A stretch of DNA of 54,604 nucleotides from Algoriphagus sp. AK58 (GCF_014324365.1 NZ_QEIG01000024.1:1-54604), one strand, 5' to 3'. Positions 41,468-50,756 are shown, counted from the stretch's first letter. A program made the numbers and translations. The notes: generated by a model from the sequence alone, not told the origin.

Positions 41468-42085
41468 TTACCTCAACCGATAAGCAAGCCCAAAAGAATA
41501 CCTTCCAACAGGGCCGTAACCAAGTTCTGTAAATACCCCCAGATTTTTGGCAGGGAAATATCGGATGACCGCATTCAAACCAGCGACGTAATTCATGTCT
41601 TCTTCCACAGGGTACTCCGAATCGTCATAAACTTTCCCAGGTACTCGGGGAGTTTTAATTTCTAAAGATTGAACGGTCACGCCTCCATAGCCCAAGAGAA
41701 GAATTTCCCATTTTGATTCATTTTTGACCCAGCCTAATTGGCTAGAAAAAAATGAGCTTAGGTCAAACCCAAAGCGAATTCCTAAAGGAACATATTGCTT
41801 CTCAAAGTCAATCTCTGCGAATTCGGACGGTGCCGCTATATTCCTAGCCTGGTAACTTGATCTTCTGTTTTGAGTACCCAGGTAGCCTCCCAGGATCAAA
41901 TATTCGGTCAAATGTCGGTCAAATGAAAATTGATAGTAAAGACCGTTTTGTTTTGCCTGTGCATAGCGATAGCTGTCAGGGGAAATAGATAGCCCGATGG
42001 TCCAATTAGACAATTCATTTTTGATTTGACCGAATGAGGTGAGAGTTACTCCGAGTAAAAGGAAAAGGGTTAGTAGCTTTCTCAT
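41468..42085 (-). CDS. Outer-membrane beta-barrel protein
   Basis: The 205-residue protein has a signal peptide (RKLLTLFLLLGVTLTSFGQ, cleavage near residue 20). Strands with alternating polarity follow: WTIGLSISPDSYRY, GLYYQFSFDRHLTEYLILGGYLGTQ, YVPLGIRFGFDLSSFFSSQLGWV, WEILLLGYGGVTVQSLEI, YVAGLNAVIRYFPAKNLGVFTELGYG, ending RYSFGLAYRLR, the usual final barrel strand. The pattern fits a small outer-membrane protein; function unknown. Single gene, convergent with the YwqK-like gene. Confidence 0.8.
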   Translation of the reverse strand: MRKLLTLFLLLGVTLTSFGQIKNELSNWTIGLSISPDSYRYAQAKQNGLYYQFSFDRHLTEYLILGGYLGTQNRRSSYQARNIAAPSEFAEIDFEKQYVPLGIRFGFDLSSFFSSQLGWVKNESKWEILLLGYGGVTVQSLEIKTPRVPGKVYDDSEYPVEEDMNYVAGLNAVIRYFPAKNLGVFTELGYGPVGRYSFGLAYRLR

Positions 42086-42255
42086 AAAAGTATGATTTAG
42101 TCGCTCCTAATATTAAAAGATTAATCGAAGTTGTCAATAGTGCAAAAGTTTCAAGAACAAATTTCAATTCTTTGGGATGAGCGAAACTTCAACTATTCAA
42201 CGACTTTTTGCCCTTTCCCCCCGATCCCCTAATTTAGCCGACTAAAATCTCCCGA

Positions 42256-43419
42256 ATGAAGCTGATTGAAGTCACCACTCCTGCCCATCAGAAAGAATTT
42301 ATTGAGATGGCGGTCCGGCTGTATAAAAATGAAAAAAACTGGATCCGACCGCTCGATAAAGACATCGAGGGACTTTTTCACCCTGATACTAACAAACTTT
42401 TCCGAAACGGGGCAAAAGCCAAGCGATGGTTACTTCAGGATGACAAAGGAAAAACCATAGGAAGAATTGCAGCCTTTATCAATCCTAAAATGAAAGAGAA
42501 GCAACCTACTGGAGGGGTAGGTTTTTTTGAATGCATCGATAATAAAGAGGCAGCATTCAAGCTGTTCGATGTCGCAAAGGAATGGCTCCAAAGTGAAGGA
42601 ATGGAGGCTATGGACGGTCCCATCAACTTCGGCGAGCGGGATAAGTGGTGGGGGCTGTTGGTCGATGGATTTTCCGAGCCGAACTACAACATGCCCTGGA
42701 ACTTTAAATATTACCAGAAGTTCTTCGAGGACTATGGGTTTCAGCTCTATTTCAAACAGTACACCTACATGCGTCCGGTGCAGGATTTGGGTTTTGATGA
42801 GAAAATGATCCAGCGGGCCAATGCCATCATCGCTAATCCGGATTACTCCTTTCGGTACATCCAAGGCAAAGAACTTCAGGAAAAGGCTCCGGAGTACTTC
42901 ATGACGGTGTACAACAAAGCCTGGGCCCGTCATATGGGCAAGTCCATTGCTTTGAAGGAAGCCCAACTCATGTTTGGCAAAATGAAGCCGATCATCGATC
43001 CGAGGTTGATTTATTTCACGTTTTACAAGGGAGAGCCTGTTGGATTTTTCATCCAAATCCCAGAAATCAATCAGATCTTCAAGCATGTGAATGGAAAAAT
43101 GGATCTGATCGGTAAGTTGAAATTTCTATGGTACAAGACCTTCTTTCCACCCAATAAAATGCTCGGGTTGGTCTTTGGTGTAGTGCCGGAGCATCAGGGT
43201 AAGGGGGTAGAAAGCGCCATGATCATCAGCTATGACAAGATGAGCGGGAAACCATCATTCCCATATAAAACCATCGAGATGAACTGGATCGGGGACTTCA
43301 ATCCGAAGATGATGCGGGTGTGTGAGCAGCTGCTGGCAACGATTTATAAAACACACCATACGTATCGCTACCTGTTTGACCGGGAAAAACCATTCGAGAG
43401 ACATCCTATTTTCGATTGA
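42256..43419 (+). CDS. Large GNAT-fold protein of unknown substrate
   Basis: The 387-residue protein is soluble with no signal peptide. It begins HQKEFIEMAVRLYKNEKNWIRPLDKDIEGLFHP and KTIGRIAAFINP, has the conserved block MDGPINFGERDKWWGLLVDGF, and further on a GNAT-like motif A as LGLVFGVVPEHQGKGVESAMI with QGKGVES at about 310-316, then TIEMNWIGDFNPKMMRVCEQL. The two halves suggest a tandem GNAT arrangement in which only the C-terminal one has a recognisable acetyl-CoA loop. I know the pattern as a conserved Bacteroidota family without assigned function. It follows a 170-bp gap and stands alone. Confidence 0.78.
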   Translation: MKLIEVTTPAHQKEFIEMAVRLYKNEKNWIRPLDKDIEGLFHPDTNKLFRNGAKAKRWLLQDDKGKTIGRIAAFINPKMKEKQPTGGVGFFECIDNKEAAFKLFDVAKEWLQSEGMEAMDGPINFGERDKWWGLLVDGFSEPNYNMPWNFKYYQKFFEDYGFQLYFKQYTYMRPVQDLGFDEKMIQRANAIIANPDYSFRYIQGKELQEKAPEYFMTVYNKAWARHMGKSIALKEAQLMFGKMKPIIDPRLIYFTFYKGEPVGFFIQIPEINQIFKHVNGKMDLIGKLKFLWYKTFFPPNKMLGLVFGVVPEHQGKGVESAMIISYDKMSGKPSFPYKTIEMNWIGDFNPKMMRVCEQLLATIYKTHHTYRYLFDREKPFERHPIFD

Positions 43420-43595
43420 CGAGTTACGAACGACGATTTACGACACAATTTCGAATCTCAAACCTGATTCTCCCAATTGAGCTTACCAAGATTAATGTCG
43501 AATACCGATCATCGAATTTCGAATAATGAAGTAAAACCCAGCTTTCTGACCAATCTTCCAATTTTGAAATCTTTCAATTTTCCAATAATTCATAA
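43420..43595. repeat. Low-complexity intergenic repeat
   Basis: Contains the GACGAGTTACGAACGACGATTTACGAC motif in part (43418-43445), similar in wording to 33321-33350 next to the IS, and CAATCTTCCAATTTTGAAATC/TTTCAATTTTCC text (43553-43585), like the repeat before leuD. No gene seen; the kinase promoter must be here. Confidence 0.55.
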
Positions 43596-44591
43596 ATGAA
43601 AAAATACGACGTAACAGGCATCGGAAATGCCCTAGTAGATATTGAATTCAAAGTAACCGATCAGTTCTTCTTTGACAATGGAGTGGAAAAAGGCCTGATG
43701 ACCTTGGTAGATGAAGACCGTCAAAACCATCTGATGAGAGTGATCAATCATTCGGAGGCGAAAAAACAGGCAGGTGGTTCGGCGGCCAACTCGGTAGTAG
43801 CGGTCAGTCAATTTGGAGGGAAATCGTTTTATTGTTTCAGAGTTGCCAATGACGAACTCGGGCATTTCTATCTGAAAGACTTGAATGATTCAGGAGTTGA
43901 CATTGCGCTTGTTCCAGAAATCTTGGAGAACGGTGTGACCGGGAAATGTTTGGTAATGGTGACGGAAGACTCTGAGCGTACCATGAATACTTTTCTAGGG
44001 ATTACCCAAAATTTTTCCGTGAAGGATATTCATGAATCAGCCATCAAGGATTCCAAATACCTCTTCATCGAAGGGTACTTGGTGACATCTCCCAATGGAA
44101 AAGATGCCATGCTTCACGCCAAAAAAGTGGCCGAAGAGGCAGGGACCAAAGTAGCCTTGACATTCTCTGATCCTGCCATGGTGAAGTATTTCAAAGCCAA
44201 CTTTGATGATGTAATTGGCCCAAGTGTAGATCTGCTTTTTGCCAATGAGGAAGAAGCCATGCTTTATACTGGAAAAGATAACTTGGCAGAAGCTCGAGAG
44301 GAAATGAAAAAAGCCGCACAGCACTTTGTGATCACCATGGGCAAAAATGGAGCAATGATTTTCGATGGGGACACCTTCATCGATATAGAGCCATACAAGA
44401 CCACTGCCATTGACAGCAATGGTGCCGGCGATATGTTCGCAGGAGCCTTTCTTTATGGAATTACGAATGGACATAGCTACGCTTCTAGCGGGAAGTTGGC
44501 ATCTATGGCAAGTTCTAAAATTGTCAGCCAGTTTGGTCCAAGACTTAAATGGCACGAGGCCAAAGAGATTTTGGCCCGTTTGAATCCTTGA
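43596..44591 (+). CDS. PfkB-family kinase, adenosine-kinase-like
   Basis: The 331-residue protein has the ribokinase/PfkB layout: DVTGIGNALVDIEFKV at the start, QAGGSAANSVVAVSQFGGKSFYCFRVANDELGHFYLKDLNDSGVDIAL (PfkB motif 1 and the sugar site, about 56-105), FANEEEAMLYTGK, HFVITMGKNGAMIFDGD and the catalytic DSNGAGDMFAGAFLYGI near residue 270 with the base Asp in GAGD. Adenosine kinase is the usual label for this group in Bacteroidota; sugar or nucleoside specificity is not decided by the sequence alone. It would phosphorylate adenosine to AMP in purine salvage. Confidence 0.85.
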   Translation: MKKYDVTGIGNALVDIEFKVTDQFFFDNGVEKGLMTLVDEDRQNHLMRVINHSEAKKQAGGSAANSVVAVSQFGGKSFYCFRVANDELGHFYLKDLNDSGVDIALVPEILENGVTGKCLVMVTEDSERTMNTFLGITQNFSVKDIHESAIKDSKYLFIEGYLVTSPNGKDAMLHAKKVAEEAGTKVALTFSDPAMVKYFKANFDDVIGPSVDLLFANEEEAMLYTGKDNLAEAREEMKKAAQHFVITMGKNGAMIFDGDTFIDIEPYKTTAIDSNGAGDMFAGAFLYGITNGHSYASSGKLASMASSKIVSQFGPRLKWHEAKEILARLNP

Positions 44592-44597
44592 TTTTCT

Positions 44598-44630
44598 GAG
44601 GCTGCCCTGACAAAGCAGCCTCTTCGCTTG
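44598..44630 (+). terminator. Probable terminator behind the kinase gene
   Basis: GAGGCTGC (44598-44605) pairs with GCAGCCTC (44615-44622), 9-nt loop, followed by a weak T-rich tail. Confidence 0.6.
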
Positions 44631-44789
44631 TCCTTAGAATCCTGCAATGATGGATTTTGAGCTTACATTGAAATAAGTTTTGTTAAAATTGAAAGCAAAT
44701 CTCGGCAATAATCTTTAGTTGAGATAAAACAAAATATTCCTACTTGCAGTAATATCTCTTTAGTAAAAAACTAACCCAATCTTTTTACC

Positions 44790-46121
44790 ATGAAAAAAAC
44801 GATACTTCTGGGATGGATGGTAGGGCTTTTTGCCTTCCCTTCTTTTTCCCAAAACAAAATTGAGTTCAAGGAATTTACCTTGGACAATGGCTTGCATGTG
44901 ATCATGCATCAGGATAACACCACCCCTATTGTGGTGACTTCTGTCTTGTATCACGTTGGTTCCAAAAATGAAAACCCTGAAAGAACGGGTTTTGCGCACT
45001 TTTTTGAGCATCTGATGTTTGAAGGTTCTGAAAATATCGATCGTGGCCAGTACATGAATATTATTCAAAGCCGTGGAGGAACCCTAAATGCTTACACCTC
45101 CAATGACATCACGTACTATTATGAGCTGCTTCCTTCGAATGAACTGGAACTTGCGCTTTACATGGAAAGTGAGCGAATGCTGCACTCCAAAGTGGATATC
45201 ACTGGGGTGGAAACTCAGCGTGAAGTGGTGAAAGAAGAAAGACGTCAGCGATACGAAAATCAACCATATGGTACCATTCTCCCGGAAACGTTGAAAAGAG
45301 CCTATCAGGTTCATCCTTATCAGTGGGCGCCTATCGGATCCATGGACCACTTGAATGCTGCCACGATCGAAGAATTCCAGCAGTTTTACAAGGATTTCTA
45401 TGTGCCCAATAATGCGACTCTGACCATTGCAGGTGACATTGACTATGCAACCACAGAATCTTTGGTGAGAAAATATTTCTCAGAAATCCCAAAGGGAGCT
45501 AAGCCAATCTATCGTCCGAATGTAGTCGAACCAAAAAAGACAGCCGAGATTCGTGACGTCATTTATGACAATATCCAGATTCCTGCGGTGATTCAAGCCT
45601 ACAATTTGCCTCCAAGAAATCACCCGGACAGTTATGCACTATCTATGCTTTCTACCTATTTGACAGGCGGAAATTCATCTTTGATGACCAAAGAGCTGGT
45701 AGATAAGCAGCAAAAAGCATTGGTTGTAGCTGCTATTCCTTTGGAACTGGAAGACGGGGGTGTCTTTCTCATGTACGGAATCACCAACATGGGCGTGGAA
45801 CCCAAAGATCTGGAATCTGAAGTGGATCGATTGATCAAACTGGTTCAGGATCAGGGAATCAGCGATGAAGATTTTGCGAAGTTGAAAAATCAAATGGAAA
45901 ATGATATCGTCAGCGGCAACTCTACCGTGGCAGGGATTGCTGAAAATTTAGCTGAAGCCAAAGTGATCTTCGGAAATACCAATTACATCAACCAAGTGAT
46001 GGATGCCTATTCCAAAGTGACCAAAGCAGATATCCAGCGTGTAGCCAAGGAATACATGAACCTCAACGGACGGGTGGTACTTTATTATTTGCCTAAATCT
46101 GCTCAGCCTGCTACTGAATAA
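44790..46121 (+). CDS. M16-family zinc metallopeptidase (catalytic partner)
   Basis: The 443-residue protein has a signal peptide (KKTILLGWMVGLFAFPSFSQ) and the inverted zinc motif H70-F-F-E73-H74 in RTGFAHFFEHLMFEGS, with the downstream Glu in VETQREVVKEERRQRYENQPYG as third metal ligand. YEFLPSN-like and NAYTSNDITYYYE segments and the second M16C domain (PRNHPDSYALSMLSTYLTGGNSSLMTKELVDKQQ) complete it. Periplasmic peptide degradation is the likely role. The next gene, after 26 bp, encodes an M16 protein without the zinc site; the two should form an alpha-beta heterodimer as in mitochondrial processing peptidase-like pairs. Confidence 0.92.
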   Translation: MKKTILLGWMVGLFAFPSFSQNKIEFKEFTLDNGLHVIMHQDNTTPIVVTSVLYHVGSKNENPERTGFAHFFEHLMFEGSENIDRGQYMNIIQSRGGTLNAYTSNDITYYYELLPSNELELALYMESERMLHSKVDITGVETQREVVKEERRQRYENQPYGTILPETLKRAYQVHPYQWAPIGSMDHLNAATIEEFQQFYKDFYVPNNATLTIAGDIDYATTESLVRKYFSEIPKGAKPIYRPNVVEPKKTAEIRDVIYDNIQIPAVIQAYNLPPRNHPDSYALSMLSTYLTGGNSSLMTKELVDKQQKALVVAAIPLELEDGGVFLMYGITNMGVEPKDLESEVDRLIKLVQDQGISDEDFAKLKNQMENDIVSGNSTVAGIAENLAEAKVIFGNTNYINQVMDAYSKVTKADIQRVAKEYMNLNGRVVLYYLPKSAQPATE

Positions 46122-46147
46122 TTGTTTTACCTTATCGAACTAGAAAA

Positions 46148-48193
46148 ATGAAAAAATTAGCAATAGCATTTGTATTGACGCTTTTGGTAGCTGTGGGCGG
46201 TTTCGCTCAAGTGGACCGAAGCAAACTGCCCTCATCAGGGCCAGCACCGGAGATCAAAATCAATGAGGCAGAGACATTCACTTTACCCAACGGACTGAAA
46301 GTATTTGTGGTAAAAAACACCAAGCTTCCTAGAGTTTCTTTTACTCTTGTTTTGGAGCGTGATCCAATTTTGGAAGGAGATAAAGCTGGTTTGACTGGAT
46401 TTGTTGGCGAAATGATGATGGGAGGAACCAAGAACCGAACCAAAGACCAGCTGGATCAGGAAGTGGATTTTATCGGGGCAAGCTTGAGCGCTTCTTCGAC
46501 TTCTATTTTTGCATCTTCCTTAAAGAAGCATCAAGGTAAAGTCCTGGATTTGATGGCAGACGTACTTTTCAATCCGGTTTTTCCTCAGGAAGAATTGGAT
46601 AAACTGAAGAAGCAGTCTTTGACCAACTTGGCTCAAAGCAAAGACAACCCCAATGCGATTTCTTCCAGACTTTCCAGAGCAGTTCTCTATGGAAAAAATC
46701 ACCCTTACGGAGAGTCTCAAACCGAGCAGACAACAAACAACATTACGGTAGAAGATATCAAAGCTTACTATCAAACCTATTTCAAACCAAATATCGCCTA
46801 TTTAGCGATTGTAGGGGATATGGACAAAGCTGAAGCTCAAAAAGTGGTCACTCAATATTTTGGAGCATGGCAAAAAGGAGAAGTGCCTAAGTTCACTTAC
46901 CCAATGCCTGTAAGAGCGGCCAAGCAAGCAGTTGCTTTAGTGGATAGGAGTTCATCCGTTCAGTCGGTGATCAACGTAACTCAGCCTGTTCAGATGAAAA
47001 TCGGTGATTCGGATTACATTTCAAGCCGGGTATTGAATCAGATTTTGGGTGGAGGGTCTGCTTCACGTTTGTTTATGAACCTTCGTGAAGACAAAGGGTA
47101 TACTTATGGGGCTTATTCCTCCATTGGCGCTGATAAGTTGGTTGCTACCATCTCTGCCAATGCCTCTGTAAGAACAGAAGTGACTGACTCTGCAGTGTAT
47201 GAGTTCATTTATGAAATAAAGAACCTAGTTGAAAACGGCGTTACGGAAGAGGAATTGGCCAAAGCCAAGGCGGAACTTTCAGGAAGCTTTGGAAGATCCT
47301 TGGAGCAGCCTGCCACAGTAGCCAATTTCGCTTTAAACATTGATCGCTACAATCTGCCAAAGGATTACTATGCTACCTACCTTCAAAAGCTCAATGCCCT
47401 GACGGTAGCTGATATCAATGCTACCGCAAAAAGGCTCATCGAGCCTGACAAATTCATCATTACGACTGTAGGTAACGGTGCCGAGATCAAGGAAAAATTG
47501 GCCAAGTTTGGTGAAGTCATCGAATATGACAACATGGGCGAGCCAGCCAAGCAATTGGTGGCAGATGCGGATATGACCGCAGAAAAGGTAATTGAAAACT
47601 ACCTTAAGGCTATCGGAGGCAAGGATAAAGTATCTCAGATTAAAACCGCCAAAATCTCCATGGATGCCAGTGTGATGGGGACAGCACTCAATATCTCTTT
47701 TGTGTATGATCAGGAAAATAAGCGATATGCACAAAAGCAGTCGGTAGGTGGAAACGTTCTGATCAAAACCAAGATTGAAAATGGAAAAGGATCACTGACT
47801 ATGCAGGGGCAAAATCAGGAAATGCAACCTGCTCAATATGAGGAGGCTGTGTTGAATTCTTTCCTTTTCCCAGAGGCAGTGTACCAAGCCATGGGATACA
47901 CTTTAACTTTTGATGGGCTAAAAGACGTCGACGGAACACCGGCTTATAAGGTGATAATAGCCAGTGCTTCCGGTGCCAAATTGACCAATTATTATGCGCA
48001 GGAATCAGGTTTGAAGATCAAGTATGAAAATCCGGCTTCGGGTGACACATTCTACTCCGATTATCAGGAAAAAGAAGGAGTCCTTTTGCCGATGACTTGG
48101 ACGATCAAATCTCCAATGATCCCTGTTCCATTGGAAGCCAAAGTGACCACTATGGAACTTAATGTGCCTGTCGCTGATAGCGATATCAATTAA
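46148..48193 (+). CDS. M16-family non-catalytic partner with C-terminal LolA/LppX-like domain
   Basis: The 681-residue protein has a signal peptide (KKLAIAFVLTLLVAVGGFAQ) and two M16 domains. Where the peptidase motif HxxEH should be, it has GLTGFVGEMMMGGTKNR, so both histidines are missing. The second domain keeps the ILGGGSASRLFMNLREDKGYTYGAYSS substrate-binding Arg/Tyr motif, as is usual for the beta partner. The last 200 residues (from about MTAEKVIENYLKAIGGKDKV) are an additional beta-rich domain homologous to the separate protein encoded next. It is very likely the partner of the preceding peptidase. Confidence 0.9.
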   Translation: MKKLAIAFVLTLLVAVGGFAQVDRSKLPSSGPAPEIKINEAETFTLPNGLKVFVVKNTKLPRVSFTLVLERDPILEGDKAGLTGFVGEMMMGGTKNRTKDQLDQEVDFIGASLSASSTSIFASSLKKHQGKVLDLMADVLFNPVFPQEELDKLKKQSLTNLAQSKDNPNAISSRLSRAVLYGKNHPYGESQTEQTTNNITVEDIKAYYQTYFKPNIAYLAIVGDMDKAEAQKVVTQYFGAWQKGEVPKFTYPMPVRAAKQAVALVDRSSSVQSVINVTQPVQMKIGDSDYISSRVLNQILGGGSASRLFMNLREDKGYTYGAYSSIGADKLVATISANASVRTEVTDSAVYEFIYEIKNLVENGVTEEELAKAKAELSGSFGRSLEQPATVANFALNIDRYNLPKDYYATYLQKLNALTVADINATAKRLIEPDKFIITTVGNGAEIKEKLAKFGEVIEYDNMGEPAKQLVADADMTAEKVIENYLKAIGGKDKVSQIKTAKISMDASVMGTALNISFVYDQENKRYAQKQSVGGNVLIKTKIENGKGSLTMQGQNQEMQPAQYEEAVLNSFLFPEAVYQAMGYTLTFDGLKDVDGTPAYKVIIASASGAKLTNYYAQESGLKIKYENPASGDTFYSDYQEKEGVLLPMTWTIKSPMIPVPLEAKVTTMELNVPVADSDIN

Positions 48194-48203
48194 TTTAACT
48201 TCA

Positions 48204-48236
48204 AAAAAGAGAGGAATTCCCTCTCTTTTTGTTTTT
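48204..48236 (+). terminator. Terminator behind the M16 pair
   Basis: AAAAAGAGAGG (48204-48214) pairs with CCTCTCTTTTT (48220-48230), loop AATTC, then T-rich. It separates the M16 pair from the paralogous domain gene at 48261. Confidence 0.8.
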
Positions 48237-48260
48237 ATTCCACAACTAATTTAAACTCTT

Positions 48261-48992
48261 ATGAAAATCAAATCACTTTTAGTCTCGGTCTTACTGACCT
48301 CAGCATTTTATGGAGACCTTTTCGCGAAAGATTCAAGTTCAATAAATGGGATTGAGCAGCTCGCGTTGGAAAACGATCCTGAAATCATCATTGCTAATTA
48401 CATCAAGGCAGTGGGTGGAAAGGAGAAAGTGGAGTCCATAAAAAATGCTTCTATGACAGGAGAGGCTTCCTTCATGGGACAATCTATTACCATTAAAACT
48501 GTCGCAGACAGTGAGAATGAAAGATTGCTCCAGTCAACCTCTGTCGGGGGTAATGTCATGCAGCAGACCGTGTTGAAAAATGGTAAAGCTCAGATCATGG
48601 CCATGGGGCAAGTACAGGAGGTGCCAGATGAAATGACTACCTTACTCAAGACCCAAACCTTTGTTTTTCCTGAACCAAGATATCAGGAAATGGGATATGC
48701 CTTATCTTATGAAGGTACGGAGGAGATCGAAGGCGAATCGACACACAAGATCAAAATTTCAGCCCCGAACGGCATGATAACCTTTGAATATTATTCCGTG
48801 GCAAGTTCCCTGAAAGTGCGCACAAGTTCTGATGCTACCGGTGATGTGACTTACAGTGACTATCAGGAGGTGGACGGGGTTAAATTCCCAATGACTCTGA
48901 AAATCAAAAACCCTATGCTCCCGGAAGCCTTGGTGACCAAAATGACCTCTGTGAAATTTAACCAATCGCTTACTGAGGCCGATTTCCAATAA
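48261..48992 (+). CDS. Secreted LolA/LppX-like protein, paralogue of the M16 partner's C-terminal domain
   Basis: The 243-residue protein has a signal peptide (KIKSLLVSVLLTSAFYGDLFA). The mature part aligns along its length with the last 200 residues of the preceding M16 protein: IIIANYIKAVGGKEKVESIKNASMTGEASFMGQ against VIENYLKAIGGKDKVSQIKTAKISMDASVMGT, SVGGNV, MAMGQ/MQGQ, FPEPRYQEMGYAL against FPEAVYQAMGYTL, and YSDYQEVDGVKFPMTLKIKNPML against YSDYQEKEGVLLPMTWTIKSPMI. It is probably a half-barrel that binds a lipid or hydrophobic ligand in the periplasm; that is fold-level inference. It has its own terminator and no start overlap, so it may be expressed separately. Confidence 0.82.
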   Translation: MKIKSLLVSVLLTSAFYGDLFAKDSSSINGIEQLALENDPEIIIANYIKAVGGKEKVESIKNASMTGEASFMGQSITIKTVADSENERLLQSTSVGGNVMQQTVLKNGKAQIMAMGQVQEVPDEMTTLLKTQTFVFPEPRYQEMGYALSYEGTEEIEGESTHKIKISAPNGMITFEYYSVASSLKVRTSSDATGDVTYSDYQEVDGVKFPMTLKIKNPMLPEALVTKMTSVKFNQSLTEADFQ

Positions 48993-49014
48993 GTTAAATT
49001 GATCGAGCAAATCT

Positions 49015-49043
49015 AAAGCCTCCCTTAGGGAGGCTTTTTTTTT
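49015..49043. terminator. Bidirectional terminator between two convergent genes
   Basis: AAAGCCTCCC (49015-49024) pairs perfectly with GGGAGGCTTT (49028-49037), loop TTA, and T run to 49043. The minus-strand M61 gene stops at 49042, so the T run overlaps its stop codon. Confidence 0.85.
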
Positions 49044-50685
49044 ATGTTCTCCAGGCTATCTGAAGAGAACTTTCTTTTTTGACTGCTATCTGATATATGG
49101 GGAAAAATGGCTGCTTTTCTTTGGAAATAGTAAGTCCAAGAAGCCTTCCATTTCGGTTGACTTGAATCCGAATACTTTCTGGATGGAGCATTTCGGAATT
49201 TAAAACTTCATCGCCAATCATCAAGAATTGCAATGCAGAACTCTCAGGGTGAATTTGAGTGATGAGGCGTTGAGGTGTGGTTCGAACGCCAAATTGGTGG
49301 AGTAGGAAGTCATCTGACCAGGTTTTGGTTAGCTCCAAACCCAAAATGCCTAATTTTTCCTCAAGAACTTGGAATACATCCTCATTTCCCTCTACATAGC
49401 GGCAGAAGAATTCCTGGATTTGGTTTGGCATTTTGCTTTCCTTCTGGATAATGGATTTAAAGTGTTCAAGAGTATATCCATCCATAGGCTTTCCAAATCT
49501 TTCCCACATCAGCCGCATGACCTTCGAGAGGCTACTTCCATTCTCTAGGAGCATGATATCAAGACAAAAATTCAGAAGTGCGCCATGAGTATAGATGTTG
49601 ACTTTTCGGTCCGGGATTCCCGGTTGGTAGCCATCTAGCCAAAGATCAAAGGAGGATTCTAGTATGCTGTGATTTTTCCATCCAAATGAATTAGCCTCCC
49701 GATTGATCAGTTTTTCAAAATGACGGAGGTAAGTGGGTAAATCATATACGCCAGATTTGAGCAAATAGAGATCCCCCATATAAGTGGTCACTCCCTCCAA
49801 GATAAGGCCCGCCTTGGTGTAGATCTCTTTCGAAAAATCATAAGGTAACAGTTCTTTTGGACGAATTCGGCACACATTCCAGGCATGGTAAAGTTCATGG
49901 CAGCTGATTCCCAAAAGCTCCTCCATTTCAGCTGCATCTGTAAGTTTTTCTGCCGGTCCAAAAGTAATAACGGTGCCTTTTCGGTGTTCTACTCCGTGAT
50001 AATGCGGGTAGGTAAGTAGTTGAAAAATAAAATGGTATTCCGGCTCAGGAAATTCACCAAAATCTCTGATAAGTTTTTCGCTAAAGTCTTGAAAGCGCTT
50101 GATGAATAGGTCCTTTTCAAAATGGACTTCACCTTGGATCCAGATTTGAAAAACAGTTTCTCCGGCTTGGTAATTCCAATTAGTTAAACCTTTTGAGGCT
50201 AAAATGGTCGAGTCAGCCAGCATTTCAAAATTATCTGCAATCCAAACATCTTTTCCGTTCGGACGCAGTGTACTCATCTTGACTGGAAATTCCGGTAAAT
50301 CAAGACGGACTTCAACGGGCGATTGCTCCTGACCGATAACCTCAAAGCAGCAGTTTACCAAATTGAAATAGACTTGTTGATCGTCTGCCCAAGCACTTCC
50401 CGCATCCATTTTTCCCGCCCAATATTCATAGGAAACGGTGATTTGCCCTTGTCCATCGATAGTCCAGCGGTCTTTGCTGATCTTGGTGAGGGGTAAAATT
50501 CTTTGATTTTTATCCCATGCTTTCAGAGCGCGAATATTTTGAGCGTAGTTCGCTAGCTGATATCGACCAGCTCGCCACGCCGGAAGTTGAAGTTCCAGTT
50601 TAGTTTCTCCTGGATTTTCTACTTGAAATTGGATGGCCAAAAATTGGGAAGTTGGAATCGGACAGGAAATCTTATAGTAGATCAT
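49042..50685 (-). CDS. M61-family metallopeptidase (glycyl aminopeptidase type)
   Basis: The 547-residue protein has an N-terminal beta-rich domain (YYKISCPIPTSQFLAIQFQVENPGETKLELQLPAWRAGRYQ, as in M61 proteins), the gluzincin centre with YPHYHGVEHRKGTVI and H263-E264-L-Y-H267 in CHELYHAWNVCRIRP, a third-ligand region TKAGLILEGVTTYMGDL, and a C-terminal PDZ-like domain (about 450-547). No signal peptide is evident, unlike many relatives. The frame extends 32 codons further, but that part lies over the rpmH promoter and carries no homology, so I start at the ATG at 50685, just behind a consensus -7 element. Substrate: N-terminal small residues of peptides, by family. Confidence 0.87.
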   Translation of the reverse strand: MIYYKISCPIPTSQFLAIQFQVENPGETKLELQLPAWRAGRYQLANYAQNIRALKAWDKNQRILPLTKISKDRWTIDGQGQITVSYEYWAGKMDAGSAWADDQQVYFNLVNCCFEVIGQEQSPVEVRLDLPEFPVKMSTLRPNGKDVWIADNFEMLADSTILASKGLTNWNYQAGETVFQIWIQGEVHFEKDLFIKRFQDFSEKLIRDFGEFPEPEYHFIFQLLTYPHYHGVEHRKGTVITFGPAEKLTDAAEMEELLGISCHELYHAWNVCRIRPKELLPYDFSKEIYTKAGLILEGVTTYMGDLYLLKSGVYDLPTYLRHFEKLINREANSFGWKNHSILESSFDLWLDGYQPGIPDRKVNIYTHGALLNFCLDIMLLENGSSLSKVMRLMWERFGKPMDGYTLEHFKSIIQKESKMPNQIQEFFCRYVEGNEDVFQVLEEKLGILGLELTKTWSDDFLLHQFGVRTTPQRLITQIHPESSALQFLMIGDEVLNSEMLHPESIRIQVNRNGRLLGLTISKEKQPFFPIYQIAVKKESSLQIAWRT

Positions 50686-50708
50686 AGTTTTCTGCTTGAG
50701 GCTCCAAA

Positions 50709-50716
50709 CAAATGTA
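50709..50716 (-). promoter_or_regulatory. Candidate -7 promoter element of the M61 gene
   Basis: The minus strand reads TACATTTG, a match to TAnnTTTG. Initiation near 50702 gives a 17-nt leader to the ATG at 50685, which supports the short gene start. It is divergent from, and 10 bp away from, the rpmH promoter. Confidence 0.5.
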
Positions 50717-50725
50717 GAGAGCTGA

Positions 50726-50756
50726 TTTGTATTTAAGAAAATGGTGCATATCTTTG
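50726..50756 (+). promoter_or_regulatory. Promoter of the rpmH-rnpA operon
   Basis: TTTG (50726-50729), 19-bp spacer, TATCTTTG (50749-50756): a full match to the Bacteroidota consensus TTTG-N19-TAnnTTTG. Transcription near 50763 gives a 60-nt leader to rpmH. Confidence 0.8.
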
